DNA of 64,000 nt from Plantibacter flavus (GCF_900177615.1 NZ_FXAP01000004.1:186001-250000), one strand, 5' to 3'. Shown: positions 39,388 to 49,140, numbered from the stretch's first letter. Notes: generated by a model from the letters alone, not told the origin. Numbers and translations are program-made.

Positions 39388-39987
39388 TCAGCCGCTGACG
39401 ACGGTGCGACCCTCGAAGGCACGACCGAGGGTGACCTCGTCGGCGTACTCGAGGTCGCCGCCGACGGGGAGACCGGAGGCGAGGCGCGTGATGCGGATCC
39501 CCATCGGGAGGAGCAGCCGGCTGAGGTAGGTGGCGGTCGCCTCCCCCTCGAGGTTCGGGTCGGTCGCGATGATGACCTCGGTGACGGTGCCGTCGGCGAG
39601 GCGTTGCATGAGGCGCCGGATGTTCAGGTCGTCGGGACCGACGCCGTCGATCGGGCTGATGGCGCCGCCGAGTACGTGGTAGAAGCCGCGGAACTCACGT
39701 GTCCGCTCGATGGCGACGACGTCCTTGGGCTCCTCGACGACGCAGATGAGGGCCGGGTTGCGACGCGGGTCGCGGCACACGCTGCAGAGGTTCTGCTCGG
39801 AGATGTTGCCGCAGATCTCGCAGAACTTGACCTTCTCGCGGACGACGGTGAGCAGCTCGGCGAGCTTCGACACGTCGAACGACTCCGTCTGGAGGATGTG
39901 GAACGCGATGCGCTGCGCCGACTTCGGACCGATACCGGGCAGCCGCCCGAACTCGTCGATCAGATCTTGGACGATTCCCTCGTACAT
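39388..39987 (-). CDS. recR: Recombination protein RecR
   Basis: 199 aa. Works with RecF/RecO in loading RecA at gaps. Helix-hairpin-helix [19 protein letters not shown], zinc ligands C56, C59, C68 and C71 in CEICGN...CSVC, and a Toprim domain ([32 protein letters not shown]). It starts 3 bp after the dnaX stop and forms the conserved dnaX-recR pair. Confidence 0.97.
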   Translation of the reverse strand: MYEGIVQDLIDEFGRLPGIGPKSAQRIAFHILQTESFDVSKLAELLTVVREKVKFCEICGNISEQNLCSVCRDPRRNPALICVVEEPKDVVAIERTREFRGFYHVLGGAISPIDGVGPDDLNIRRLMQRLADGTVTEVIIATDPNLEGEATATYLSRLLLPMGIRITRLASGLPVGGDLEYADEVTLGRAFEGRTVVSG

Positions 39988-39990
39988 GGC

Positions 39991-42801
39991 CTACCGCCCT
40001 CCGGAGCGCGGCTCGTGCGGCTGCTCCTCGATGAATGTGGCGCCGAGGAGCTCGCGGACGACGCTCTCGCCGTACCGGTTGTCGCCCGCGGGGTGGGTCG
40101 TCGGCACCGGGGGCGCCTGGCGCATCCGGACCGGGGGCTGCGGGCGCTGCTCGGCGACCGGTGCGGAAGCCGATGCGGCCTGCGGAGAGCCGGCGGGAGC
40201 TGCGGATGGCGCGACGGCCGCAGGTGATGGAGCAGGGGCCGACGACTCGAACGGGTCGGGGTAGGGCGGCTCGTCGTCCGGCGGCGGTGCGTCGTCGTCG
40301 GACGGGATCGAGACGACGTCCCACGTGACGGTGCGCGAGCCGAGCGCGTCGCCGTTGGACGGGCCTCGGGCTGGTGCTTGCTGGCGCGGCGGGGTCGACG
40401 GCTGCCGCTGCGTGGACGAGGTGGCCGGCGTCTCGGGGGCTCCGGATCCGGCGGGTCGCCCGGGCTGCCCTTCGACAGGCTCAGGGACCGGAGACGGCCG
40501 GGTCGTCGAAGCAGGCTCGGGCGCGGACGTGGGCCCTTCGACAGGCTCAGGGACCGGAGACGGCCGGGTCGACGAAGCAGGCTCGGGTGCGGACTCGGGC
40601 CCTTCGACAGGCTCAGGGACCGAGGACGGCCGGGTCGACGAAGCAGGCTCGGGCGCGGACGTGGGCCCTTCGACAGGCTCAGGGACCGAGGACGGCCGGG
40701 TCGACGAAGCAGGCTCGGGTGCGGACGCGGGCCCTTCGACAGGCTCAGGGACCGGGGGTTGCCCTTCGACCGGCTCAGAGACCGGAGACGGCTCGGGTTC
40801 ATCGGCCGGCGGCGCGACCGTCGCCCACGAGGAGGCGGAGACGGAGGTCTGCTGCTCCGCCGGGGCGGTGACCGACGATGCGGGTGCCGACGGCGCGACG
40901 CCGGCCGGAGCAGCGGACGCGGGTTCGCCACCGGCTGGCGCGACGGTGGGCCACGACGACCGGGATCCCGACCCGCCGGCGCCGGCGGACGACGACGGGG
41001 CAGCGGGGGCTGGGACGGTCTGCGGCAGGCTCGGGGTCGACCAGGCGGACGACTCCGACGACGGAGCGCCGGTGGCGGGCGCATCGGTCCGTGGTGCCGG
41101 CGGCTCGTCGGCACCGGCCACCTTGGCGAGGTACTTCACCCGCACGCCGAGGACGTCGAGGACCGCCGTACGCAGGACCTCAGCGACACCGGTGCCGGGG
41201 GCGTGCCGTGCCTTGAAGTCGTTGAGATCGCTGTTGTTCGCGAACACGAGCGTGAGGACGTCGTCGTCCGAGTACCCGCCGACCTGGGTGTTGACGACGA
41301 TCATCCAGGCCTTGCGGTCGGACTTCTCGACCCGCGCCACGATCTCGGGCCAGGCGTCGCGGATGTGCTGCAGGGTGACCGGGCCGACCCGAGGGGCGGC
41401 GGGGGTGGGTGCCGCGGTGTGCGCCTGATCCGACTCCTGCGCCGGTCGACGGTCGGGGGCCGCGGACTGGCCCGAAGCAGCGGAGGCGGCGGAGGCGGCG
41501 GACGCAGCGGCCGGGGCGGGAGCCGGGGTGGAGCTCGCCGCCGAGCTCGCGGGGACCGCGCCGGCAGGGGCCGGAGCGCGGTCGGCGACCACGGGCTGCG
41601 CCGAGACCGCTGTCTGGCCGCCCTCGGCTGCAGCTCCTTCGACGCCGATGCGACGTTCGAGCCGCTCCACCCGAGCGAGCGCACCACGAGCGGAGTCGTC
41701 GGCTGCGGGCACGAGGATGCGCGCCATCATGAGCTCGAGGTGGAGCCGGGGCGACGTCGCGCCCGTCATCTGGGTGAGCGCCTCGTTCACGACGTCGGCC
41801 GTGCGCGACAGCTCGGCGATGCCGAACGCCCGCGCCTGGGCGAGCATCTTGTCGAGTTCGTCCTGCGGGAGGCCGCGGAGGACCGCTGCAGCGTTCTCGC
41901 CCGTGGCGGCCACGACGATGAGGTCGCGGAGTCGCTCGAGCAGGTCGTCGACGAAGCGGCGTGGGTCTTGGCCGGTCTGGATGACGCGGTCGACGGTGCT
42001 GAAGGCGGCACCGGAGTCGCGGGCGGCCAGGGCGTCGACCACTTCGTCGAGCAGGGCCGTGTGGGTGTAGCCGAGCAGGGCGACCGCGCGCTCGTAGTCG
42101 ACGGAGTCACCCTCGGACCCGGCCATCAGCTGGTCGAGCAGGGACAGCGTGTCGCGAGCGGAACCGCCACCGGCCCGGACGACGAGCGGCAGCACGCCGG
42201 CCTCGACACCCACGTGCTCGCTCTCGCACAGCTGCTGGACGTAGTCGAGCATCTGCGCCGGCGGGATGAGCCGGAAGGGGTAGTGGTGGGTGCGGGAGCG
42301 GATCGTGCCGATCACCTTGTCGGGCTCGGTCGTCGCGAAGATGAACTTCACGTGCTCCGGCGGCTCCTCGACGATCTTCAGCAGGGCGTTGAACCCCTGC
42401 GGGGTGACCATGTGCGCCTCGTCGAGGATGAAGATCTTGTAGCGGTCGCGCGCGGGCGCGAAGATCGCGCGCTCGCGGAGGTCGCGGGCGTCGTCGACAC
42501 CGTTGTGGCTGGCTGCGTCGATCTCGACGACGTCGAGCGAGCCGGAGCCGTCGCGGGAGAGGTCGACACAGCTCGCGCAGACGCCGCACGGGGTGTCGGT
42601 GGGGCCCTCGGCGCAGTTGAGGCAACGGGCGAGGATGCGCGCGGACGTCGTCTTGCCGCAACCACGTGGACCACTGAACAGGTACGCGTGGTTGACACGG
42701 TTGGTGCGCAGGGCCGTCATGAGGGGATCGGTCACCTGCGCCTGACCGATCAAGTCGGCGAACGTCTCGGGCCGATACCGGCGATACAGAGCTGTGACCA
42801 C
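39991..42801 (-). CDS. dnaX: DNA polymerase III subunit gamma/tau
   Basis: 936 aa. Clamp-loader motor subunit. Walker A GPRGCGKT (44-51), zinc-type cysteines C63, C72, C75 and C78, Walker B DEAH in ILDEAHM, SRC motif replaced by TIRSRTHHYPFRL (SRT). AAA+ and collar domains end near residue 375; then come long Ala/Pro-rich linkers, a globular segment (about 480-560), and further linkers to the C-terminus. Residues ~673-778 are a linker made of 22-residue repeats (VPEPVEG plus APEPAS) that translate the interspersed DNA repeat of this genome. The tail ends in VRELLGATFIEEQPHE. It is followed by recR. Confidence 0.96.
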   Translation of the reverse strand: MVTALYRRYRPETFADLIGQAQVTDPLMTALRTNRVNHAYLFSGPRGCGKTTSARILARCLNCAEGPTDTPCGVCASCVDLSRDGSGSLDVVEIDAASHNGVDDARDLRERAIFAPARDRYKIFILDEAHMVTPQGFNALLKIVEEPPEHVKFIFATTEPDKVIGTIRSRTHHYPFRLIPPAQMLDYVQQLCESEHVGVEAGVLPLVVRAGGGSARDTLSLLDQLMAGSEGDSVDYERAVALLGYTHTALLDEVVDALAARDSGAAFSTVDRVIQTGQDPRRFVDDLLERLRDLIVVAATGENAAAVLRGLPQDELDKMLAQARAFGIAELSRTADVVNEALTQMTGATSPRLHLELMMARILVPAADDSARGALARVERLERRIGVEGAAAEGGQTAVSAQPVVADRAPAPAGAVPASSAASSTPAPAPAAASAASAASAASGQSAAPDRRPAQESDQAHTAAPTPAAPRVGPVTLQHIRDAWPEIVARVEKSDRKAWMIVVNTQVGGYSDDDVLTLVFANNSDLNDFKARHAPGTGVAEVLRTAVLDVLGVRVKYLAKVAGADEPPAPRTDAPATGAPSSESSAWSTPSLPQTVPAPAAPSSSAGAGGSGSRSSWPTVAPAGGEPASAAPAGVAPSAPASSVTAPAEQQTSVSASSWATVAPPADEPEPSPVSEPVEGQPPVPEPVEGPASAPEPASSTRPSSVPEPVEGPTSAPEPASSTRPSSVPEPVEGPESAPEPASSTRPSPVPEPVEGPTSAPEPASTTRPSPVPEPVEGQPGRPAGSGAPETPATSSTQRQPSTPPRQQAPARGPSNGDALGSRTVTWDVVSIPSDDDAPPPDDEPPYPDPFESSAPAPSPAAVAPSAAPAGSPQAASASAPVAEQRPQPPVRMRQAPPVPTTHPAGDNRYGESVVRELLGATFIEEQPHEPRSGGR
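40468..40785. repeat. Interspersed repeat expanded inside dnaX, 66-bp period
   Basis: Six copies of cccttcgacaggctcaggg start at 40468, 40534, 40600, 40666, 40732 and 40762 (the last with a cggctcagag variant). Five are spaced by exactly 66 bp (22 codons). They lie within the minus-strand dnaX frame, where each core reads VPEPVEG, and no stop or frameshift is introduced. Confidence 0.92.
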
Positions 42802-42858
42802 CCACCAATGGTAGCCGTCGCCCCCGACATCGGAGTCGGGGATCGGACTCCCCCGTCC

Positions 42859-42915
42859 GTTCGCCCATTCCCGGGCGAACGATCGTTCCCTCGCCCGGGA
42901 ATGGGCGAGGGAACG
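42859..42915. terminator. Compound palindrome between the GH43 fusion and dnaX
   Basis: Two adjacent hairpins: GTTCGCCC/GGGCGAAC (42859-42880) and CGTTCCCTCGCCC/GGGCGAGGGAACG (42884-42915, perfect 13 bp, 6-nt loop). The two halves are also complementary to each other over 18 bp (42861-42878 with 42891-42908), so alternative folds exist. It lies 20 bp after the fusion gene stop and before dnaX, and would end the fusion transcript. A related element is at 62949-63002. Confidence 0.75.
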
Positions 42916-42935
42916 TCCGCTTCAGGCGGAAGCCG

Positions 42936-45900
42936 TCAGCGTCGGACGATCATGATCCAGGAGAGCTGCACGTCCGTGCCACCGCCCGAACCGACCGGAT
43001 CGAGGGTGATCGACAGACGGCCGTCCGCATCCGGCTGCACGGACGACAGCGTCGCCACGGTCGGGGTGCCGGTGATCGGCTGTGCGCTGAGCAGTGTCGC
43101 CCCGTTCGCCCCGATGTCCGCGCGCCGGTTGTTCGCCCACTGCGACCACGGATCGTACAGACCGACGTACACGTCGTAGCTCCCCGCGTCGAGCGAGTCG
43201 AACGCGTACTCCAGCGTGCGGTCGGTCGCGGAACTCGCGACGTAGCGGAGCGACTCCGAGAACGGCCCGTCGGTCGTGCCCGTCTCCGCGCCGACGACGC
43301 CCCAGTTCGCGCCGGTGGCCGCGTCGGCCCCGAGCGTCCGGTCGAACGTGGAGTTGAGCAGGGTGCCGTCGGCCTCCGCCACCGAGCGGATCGCGTCGTA
43401 CTCGGGCGACGCCGTTCCCCCGGCGTCGACGAGGTAGACGAGGTCCTTCGGGACGACCGTCACCTGGCGGGTCACCGGGCGGGACACGCCCTCGACCGTG
43501 CCGGTCAGCGAGACCGGGCCGGGGACGGCGAGCGCCGCGGTGTCCCACGTGATCGACCGGGTGGTCGTGGCGCCGCCCTCCGTGACCTGCGCCTCGGTCG
43601 GCAGGGTGCTCGCATCGCCGAGCCGGACGGTCGCCGGCACGTCGACGTCGACCGCGACCTTGCCCTTCCCCTCGAGGTCCGCGAGCGTCCACTCGTCGTA
43701 CCACTTCAGGGACAGGGATCCGTCGTCGCCGAACTCGAGCGGGAGCCAGACGGCCGGCGCGTTGCGGAGGTCGGACGGCGTCCAGCGGTCGCCCATGTAG
43801 ATGAACTCACCGGCGGCCGCGTCGATGGGGATCACGGACGTGCTCTGGCTGCCGTGGGTCGTCGACGCACCGGAGCCGCTCACCGGGTTGCCGTGGTCGG
43901 TCCACTCCCCCAGCATCGAGTCGGTGGTGGCGTACTTGGCCGGGTTGGGGTTCCAGCCCGTCGCGCCCGAGGTGATCAGGTAGTAGGTGCCGTCGTAGAC
44001 GAACACGGCCGGAGCTTCCCGCTGTCCACCGATGTAGGTGCGGGTGAAGTCCTCGCCCTTCACGGCGCGGTCGACGGGTGCCGACAGGAACATGAAGTTC
44101 GACGACAGCTTGGAGATGAAGAGGGTCAGGTTCTCCTCGCTCGCGTAGATGATGTAGCCGGTGCCGTCGACGTCGGTGAAGAGGTTCATGTCGCGCGCCA
44201 TACCGGGGCTGTCGGGCTGGTAGTTCGGCTCGCCCTCCGGTGCGACGTTCAGGCGGTAGCTGTCCACGTAGCGGAACGGGCCGGTCGGCGAGTCGGAGAC
44301 CGCGACCCCGGCGGTCGCCTTCGCGTACTGCGCGTCGGAAGTCGCACTCGGCCCGTCGGTGTGGATCCACATGACCCACTGCTCGGTTGCGGCGTTGTAC
44401 ATGACCTTCGGCCGCTCGAGGATCGCCGCGGGGACGGCCGGATCGCTCGGGACCGTCAGGAGGTCGCGGACGACCGCCGCGCGTTGCCGGGCCGTGTAGT
44501 CGGCGTACAGCTCGGCTGCGGCCGGATCGGTCGTGAGCTGGTCGGCGGTCGACAGGGCCTGCAGCGCGAGGCCTTCGTCGGTCCAGTTGTACAGGTCGCG
44601 CGAGGAGTACACGTGCACCCCGCGGCTGCTCGCGTAGCCGTTCCACCGGTCTTCGCCGTACCAGTAGTAGATCGGCTGGCCGTCGGCGGCCGTCGACGGC
44701 ACGACCTGCCCGCCGTGTGCCTGGATCGGGTTGCCCTGGTCGTCCACCCAGGCCTGGCCCGGGCGGAACGAGTCGTAGGTGACGATCGGCCGGAGTGCGG
44801 TGAGTGCGGCCCCGAGCGCGTCGTAGGCCGCGGTGAGTGCCGCGGTGTCGGTCGACCCAGCGTCCACGAGCGCCTGGGCGTCGGCGATCGCCGCGTCGAG
44901 GACGGCGAGCGAATCGGCGACGTAGCCCGCACGCTGACCCTCGTCGAGGGTGACGGCCCGGATCTTCGCCGCGAGCACCTCGGTGGAGGCCGTGTGCGGC
45001 GCTCGGATGACGATGTAGTTCACCGCTGGGTCGGTGTAGGTGTTGGTTCGACCCGCCGGGCTGTGGACCTCGAGGTCGAGGGTGCCGTCGTCGACGCTCA
45101 CCGTGAGCTGCTGTTCGAGGAGCGCACCGGCCGGCGCGGTGACCTGGGCGAGCGTCTCGCCCTCGGCCCGGAGGTCGAGCGGTCGTGCCGCCCAGCCGCT
45201 CGGCAGGTTGAACCCGAGGGTGACCTCGTAGTCGCCGGCCGGGAGGTCGAAGGCGTAGTCGACCGACCGCGTCGGGAGGGAGCTGCCCGCGGGCGGTGCG
45301 TCGTAGCGGAGGGAGGCGGTCTTCTCGGTCCCGGAGGAGCTGTTGGGCGTCGGGTTGCTGTTCGCGTCGGCGACGAATCCCCAGGACGCGCCGGTGGCGG
45401 CGTCGACCCCGTAGGACTGGTCGGTGCGTGACTGGTACAGCCCGATGTGGTCGCCGGCGGAGACCGCGTCGGTCACCGTGCTGCCGGCGTTCGCGAAGTA
45501 GAGGACGAAGTCGTTGGCGACGAGCTCGTCGACCGTCGGGCTCGGGTAGCTCGGTGCGGCCTCGGCACGCGGTGCGTCCGCCGTGACGAGGGCGCCGGAG
45601 AGACCGAGGGCGAGGACCACCGCGCCCGCGACGCCACTGCGTCCGACACCGGCGCTGGAGGACGCGTCTTCGGCGGAGCTCGAGGCGGCGACCCGACGAC
45701 GGCGGAGGATGAGCAGTGCACCCGCGAGCAGGAGCACCGCAGCGACGATCACCGCGGCGGTGATCGAGACACCCGACACGGCGAGCCCACCGGCACCGCC
45801 TGCGTTCGTGCCCGAGCCCGGCTGACCGACCCCTGGGTTCGCCCCTGGCTCGCCGCCCGGCCCGGTTCCGGGATCGGTGCCACCGGGCAGGGAGTCGACG

Positions 45901-46919
45901 GTGTTGCCCGGGCCGCCGTTCGTGCCATCGGCGACAGGGACTGCACCGGCCGCGGCGACGGCACCCGTCTCGCCGAGCGCGACGCCGGCCGCGAGCAGAC
46001 CGTCGGGCAGTGCCGCACGGGCGTCGGCAGCGCCCCAGACGGTGACCGATCCGTCGGCGGCGATCGCCCCGGACAGGTACGGACCCGCGAAGACACGGAC
46101 GACGTCGACCCCGTCGAGGGACGCCGGCACCTCGGTCTGGCCGGAGCCGTCCGCACCCCAGGCGAGGACGGTGCCGTCGTCGGCGAGGGCGAGCGCGTGG
46201 TCGGTGCCGGCGGCGAGCTGCACGACGTCCTCGTCGGCGAGCGCCGCCGGGAGCTCGAGCTGCCCGGCGTCGCTCCGGCCCCAGGGGACGACGTCACCGT
46301 CGTCGGTGAGGGCGACGGTGAAGCCGGAGCCGATGGCGACGTCGGTCACGCGTGCACCGTCGAGCGCGGTCGGGAGGTCGTTCTGTCCGAATGCGTCGTC
46401 ACCCCAGAGCGCCAGCGTGCCGTCGGCGCGGACGGCGGCCGAGTTCGGTCCGCCGGCGGCGATGCGGAGGACCCGGTCGAGCCCTGCCGGGACCGTGGCC
46501 TGGCCGTCGGCGTCGCGGCCCCAGGCGGTGACGGTGCCGTCGGCGGCGAGCGCGAGCGAGTGGTTCGTGCCGGCCGCCACCTGGGTGATCGTCCCGGTGA
46601 GGCTCGGGACGGTCGCCTGGCCGAAACCGTCGGCGCCCCACGCGAGCACGGTGCCGTCCGCGCCGAGCGCGACGGCGTGGCCAAGACCGGCGGCGACACC
46701 GGTGACCGGGATGCCGACGAGCTCCGCGGGAGCCGCCGGGTCGCCCCAGCTGAGCAGGGTCGCCGTGGGCGCCTCGGCAGCGGTCGCGCTCCCGGCCGTC
46801 AGGGCGGTGGTGCCGACGATGGCGACCGTCAGGAGGCCGGCGGCGAGACCGCCCCGCCGCAGGACGGCGGCACCTCCATCCGGTGTCGATCGGTCGGGTC
46901 GTCTCGTCGCTCGTCGCAT
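42936..46919 (-). CDS. RCC1-repeat / GH43 two-in-one exported protein
   Basis: 1327 aa from ATG 46919, which has AAAGGA 8 bp upstream; the GTG six codons earlier is less likely. In order: signal peptide; RCC1-like beta-propeller repeats (about 54-329, with AWGADGxGQ and AAGTNHSLALAADGT); a Gly/Pro linker (332-378); a transmembrane helix and RRRR (382-409); a second hydrophobic segment with a signal-peptidase site (430-454, ending PRAEA-APS); a malectin-like domain; a FIVAR-like helical module (~640-710); a GH43 five-blade domain (~718-1077, with AHGGQVV, ERPKVMYN and GGQREAPAVF); an Ig-like Big_4 domain; and a C-terminal malectin-like domain. GH43 enzymes of this look act on galactans. No stop or plausible start separates the halves. 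It lies downstream of GH35 and is probably part of the galactan locus. Confidence 0.85.
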   Translation of the reverse strand: MRRATRRPDRSTPDGGAAVLRRGGLAAGLLTVAIVGTTALTAGSATAAEAPTATLLSWGDPAAPAELVGIPVTGVAAGLGHAVALGADGTVLAWGADGFGQATVPSLTGTITQVAAGTNHSLALAADGTVTAWGRDADGQATVPAGLDRVLRIAAGGPNSAAVRADGTLALWGDDAFGQNDLPTALDGARVTDVAIGSGFTVALTDDGDVVPWGRSDAGQLELPAALADEDVVQLAAGTDHALALADDGTVLAWGADGSGQTEVPASLDGVDVVRVFAGPYLSGAIAADGSVTVWGAADARAALPDGLLAAGVALGETGAVAAAGAVPVADGTNGGPGNTVDSLPGGTDPGTGPGGEPGANPGVGQPGSGTNAGGAGGLAVSGVSITAAVIVAAVLLLAGALLILRRRRVAASSSAEDASSSAGVGRSGVAGAVVLALGLSGALVTADAPRAEAAPSYPSPTVDELVANDFVLYFANAGSTVTDAVSAGDHIGLYQSRTDQSYGVDAATGASWGFVADANSNPTPNSSSGTEKTASLRYDAPPAGSSLPTRSVDYAFDLPAGDYEVTLGFNLPSGWAARPLDLRAEGETLAQVTAPAGALLEQQLTVSVDDGTLDLEVHSPAGRTNTYTDPAVNYIVIRAPHTASTEVLAAKIRAVTLDEGQRAGYVADSLAVLDAAIADAQALVDAGSTDTAALTAAYDALGAALTALRPIVTYDSFRPGQAWVDDQGNPIQAHGGQVVPSTAADGQPIYYWYGEDRWNGYASSRGVHVYSSRDLYNWTDEGLALQALSTADQLTTDPAAAELYADYTARQRAAVVRDLLTVPSDPAVPAAILERPKVMYNAATEQWVMWIHTDGPSATSDAQYAKATAGVAVSDSPTGPFRYVDSYRLNVAPEGEPNYQPDSPGMARDMNLFTDVDGTGYIIYASEENLTLFISKLSSNFMFLSAPVDRAVKGEDFTRTYIGGQREAPAVFVYDGTYYLITSGATGWNPNPAKYATTDSMLGEWTDHGNPVSGSGASTTHGSQSTSVIPIDAAAGEFIYMGDRWTPSDLRNAPAVWLPLEFGDDGSLSLKWYDEWTLADLEGKGKVAVDVDVPATVRLGDASTLPTEAQVTEGGATTTRSITWDTAALAVPGPVSLTGTVEGVSRPVTRQVTVVPKDLVYLVDAGGTASPEYDAIRSVAEADGTLLNSTFDRTLGADAATGANWGVVGAETGTTDGPFSESLRYVASSATDRTLEYAFDSLDAGSYDVYVGLYDPWSQWANNRRADIGANGATLLSAQPITGTPTVATLSSVQPDADGRLSITLDPVGSGGGTDVQLSWIMIVRR

Positions 46920-46950
46920 GCTGCGGCGTCCTTTCACGTCATCGTGGGGT

Positions 46951-47255
46951 GCTGCGTTTGGATCGGTCCCTGAGCCTGTCGAAGGGCGGGGAGAGGTTTT
47001 GGGCCCTTCGACAAGCTCAGGGACCGGGTGGGGTCAGGGACCGGGGTTGAGGTGCTGCGTTTGGATCGGTCCCTGAGCCTGTCGAAGGGCGGGGAGAGGA
47101 TTGGTGGCCCTTCGACAAGCTCAGGGACCGGGTGGGGTCAGGGACCGGGGTTGAGGTGCTGCGTTTGGATCGGTCCCTGAGCCTGTCGAAGGGCGGGGAG
47201 AGGATTGGTGGCCCTTCGACGAGCTCAGGGACCGGGTGGGGTCAGGGACCGGGGC
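46951..47255. repeat. Three tandem ~103-bp units carrying long hairpins
   Basis: Three copies starting at 46951, 47053 and 47158. Each holds an inverted pair (ctgagcctgtcgaaggg, then cccttcgacaagctcaggg) able to form a ~23-bp stem around a ~15-nt loop, plus a short ggtcagggaccggg. The array begins about 10 bp after the GH35 stop and runs to 30 bp before the fusion gene. The 328-bp gap has nothing else visible apart from the fusion gene's ribosome site. Confidence 0.9.
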
Positions 47256-47265
47256 GGGTTGGCGG

Positions 47266-49023
47266 CTAGAACTCGGTCGGGCCGAGCGAGGGGCGGGCGA
47301 GGAAGGACAGGGCAGGCGTCGTGAGCGCGTGGAACTCGAACACCGTGAAGCGGTTCTCCCCGGCACGGAGCTGGCCGCCGGGGACGTACAGCGTGTGCTG
47401 CGGCCCCCGCGACCAGTAGCGGCCGAGCAGGAAGCCGTTCACCCAGACGAGCCCCTTGCCCCAGGCCGCGGTGTCGAGGAACAGGTCGGTGGGCGCGTCG
47501 AGTGTGACGGTGGCGGTGAGGAGGACCGGCCCGGCACCGCTGATCGGCGCGTCAGCCGTGCGCGTGGCTGCGGCGTCCACGACGGCGTCGAGGCGGTCGA
47601 GGGCCACGGGGGCGATGCCCCACGACGTGAGTTCCACGCCGTCGAGCGACACGGGCCCGATGATCCCCTTCGGCTCCCCCAGGCGCTTGCCGTAGTTGAC
47701 GCGGCCCTGGTTCTCGAGGAGGAGTTCGAGCGTCTCGCCCGCCGGGATGACGATGGACCGCTCCTTGAACTCGCGGGTGAGTGCACCGACCGGCACGCCG
47801 TCGACGGAGACGACCACGCGGTCGCGCACCTCGGCGAACCGGAGCACCCCGCCGCGTCCGCCGATCGACGCCCGGTAGCGCGCCAGACCGCTGAACGCTC
47901 CGAGTTCGTCCATCGTGGGGATCCGGTCGAAGGCCCGGAGCGGCGCGATCTCGTCGGCCACGTCCGCGAACGGGACCTCCTGCTCGAAGGACGCGGTGAA
48001 CGCCGGGGCGTCCGTCGCAGCGGGCGGGATCTCCGTCGGCACCTCGGCGTACTTCGCGATCACGTCGCGGAAGGCGAAGAACTTCTCCGTCGGGTGGCCC
48101 GCCTCGTCGAGGGGCGCGTCGTAGTCGTAGGAGGTGACGTGCGAGCGGTACTGCCCCTTGTCGTTCGCGCCGCCGGTGAACCCGAAGTTCGTGCCGCCGT
48201 GGAACATGTAGATGTTCACGGACGCACCGGCCGCGAGGAGCGCGTCGAGGTCCGCCGCCGTCTCCGCGATGGGCGTCGTGTGGTGGTGCTCGCCCCAGTG
48301 GTCGAACCAGCCGTCCCAGAACTCCGAGCACATGAGCGGCCCGGTCGGCTGGTGTTCACGCAGGGTCGCGAGGCGTTCGAGCGAGCGGCTGCCGAAGGAG
48401 CCGGTCTTGTGGAGATCGGGGATGCTGCCGTCCTCGAGCATCTGGGCCGTGGGCTGGTCGACGGTCGTCAGCGGCACCGTGATGCCGAGCTCGCGGGTCC
48501 ACGCCGTCAGCGTGCGGAGGTAGTCGTGGTCGTCGCCGTAGGCGCCGTACTCGTTCTCGACCTGCACGAGGATGACGGGACCACCGCGGTCGATCTGCAG
48601 CGGGGCGACGATCGGCAGTAGCGCCTCGAAGTATTCGCGGACGGCGGCCAGGTAGCGAGGCTCGCTGCGACGGAGGCCGAGCTCGGGGTCGTGCAGCAGC
48701 CAGCCGGGCAGGCCGCCGTTGTCCCACTCGGCGCAGATGTAGGGGCCGGGACGCACGATCGCGTACATGCCGGCGTCGGCCACGAGTCCGAGGAAGCGTT
48801 CGAGGTCGTTCACGCCCGTGGTGTCGAACACGCCGCGCTCGGGGCTGTGCTGGTTCCACGCGACGTAGGTCTCGATGGTGTTGAGGCCCATGAGCTTCGC
48901 CTTCGCGATGCGGTCCGCCCACTGCTCGGGGTGTACCCGGAAGTAGTGGAGGGCTCCGGAGAGGATCCGGAACGGCTGACCGTCGAGCAGGAAGTCGTCG
49001 TCGCCGATGGAGAAGGTGGGCAT
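47266..49023 (-). CDS. Beta-galactosidase, GH35
   Basis: 585 aa without a signal peptide, so cytoplasmic. It hydrolyses terminal beta-galactosides. Family motifs: GALHYFRVHPEQWADRI, GPYICAEWDNGGLPGWL, acid/base Glu158 in QVENEYGAYG and nucleophile Glu234 in MCSEFWDGWFDHWG. Start at ATG 49023 with GGAG 7 bp upstream. It is downstream of the sugar ABC genes but separated by a hairpin (49058-49111), so it may be expressed at a lower level or from its own promoter. It presumably cleaves imported galacto-oligosaccharides. Confidence 0.94.
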   Translation of the reverse strand: MPTFSIGDDDFLLDGQPFRILSGALHYFRVHPEQWADRIAKAKLMGLNTIETYVAWNQHSPERGVFDTTGVNDLERFLGLVADAGMYAIVRPGPYICAEWDNGGLPGWLLHDPELGLRRSEPRYLAAVREYFEALLPIVAPLQIDRGGPVILVQVENEYGAYGDDHDYLRTLTAWTRELGITVPLTTVDQPTAQMLEDGSIPDLHKTGSFGSRSLERLATLREHQPTGPLMCSEFWDGWFDHWGEHHHTTPIAETAADLDALLAAGASVNIYMFHGGTNFGFTGGANDKGQYRSHVTSYDYDAPLDEAGHPTEKFFAFRDVIAKYAEVPTEIPPAATDAPAFTASFEQEVPFADVADEIAPLRAFDRIPTMDELGAFSGLARYRASIGGRGGVLRFAEVRDRVVVSVDGVPVGALTREFKERSIVIPAGETLELLLENQGRVNYGKRLGEPKGIIGPVSLDGVELTSWGIAPVALDRLDAVVDAAATRTADAPISGAGPVLLTATVTLDAPTDLFLDTAAWGKGLVWVNGFLLGRYWSRGPQHTLYVPGGQLRAGENRFTVFEFHALTTPALSFLARPSLGPTEF

Positions 49024-49057
49024 GCTGGGGCTCCGTGATGAAGGGGTGCGGATGGAG

Positions 49058-49111
49058 CGACCACGGCCGGCCGGAGCGGATCCCGGAGGACCCTCCGACC
49101 GGCCGCGGTCG
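49058..49111 (-). terminator. Hairpin between the binding-protein gene and GH35
   Basis: 19-bp arms (49058-49076 and 49093-49111, two mismatches) with a 16-nt loop, 30 bp after the substrate-binding protein stop. Likely a terminator or attenuator in the galactan operon. Confidence 0.65.
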
Positions 49112-49140
49112 ATGGTGCTGGTGCTACAGGTGCCGTTCGA

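Noticed and set aside
46920-46937. GTG start six codons earlier for the RCC1-GH43 gene
   Set aside because: The AAAGGA site lies inside that extension and is placed correctly for the ATG at 46919.
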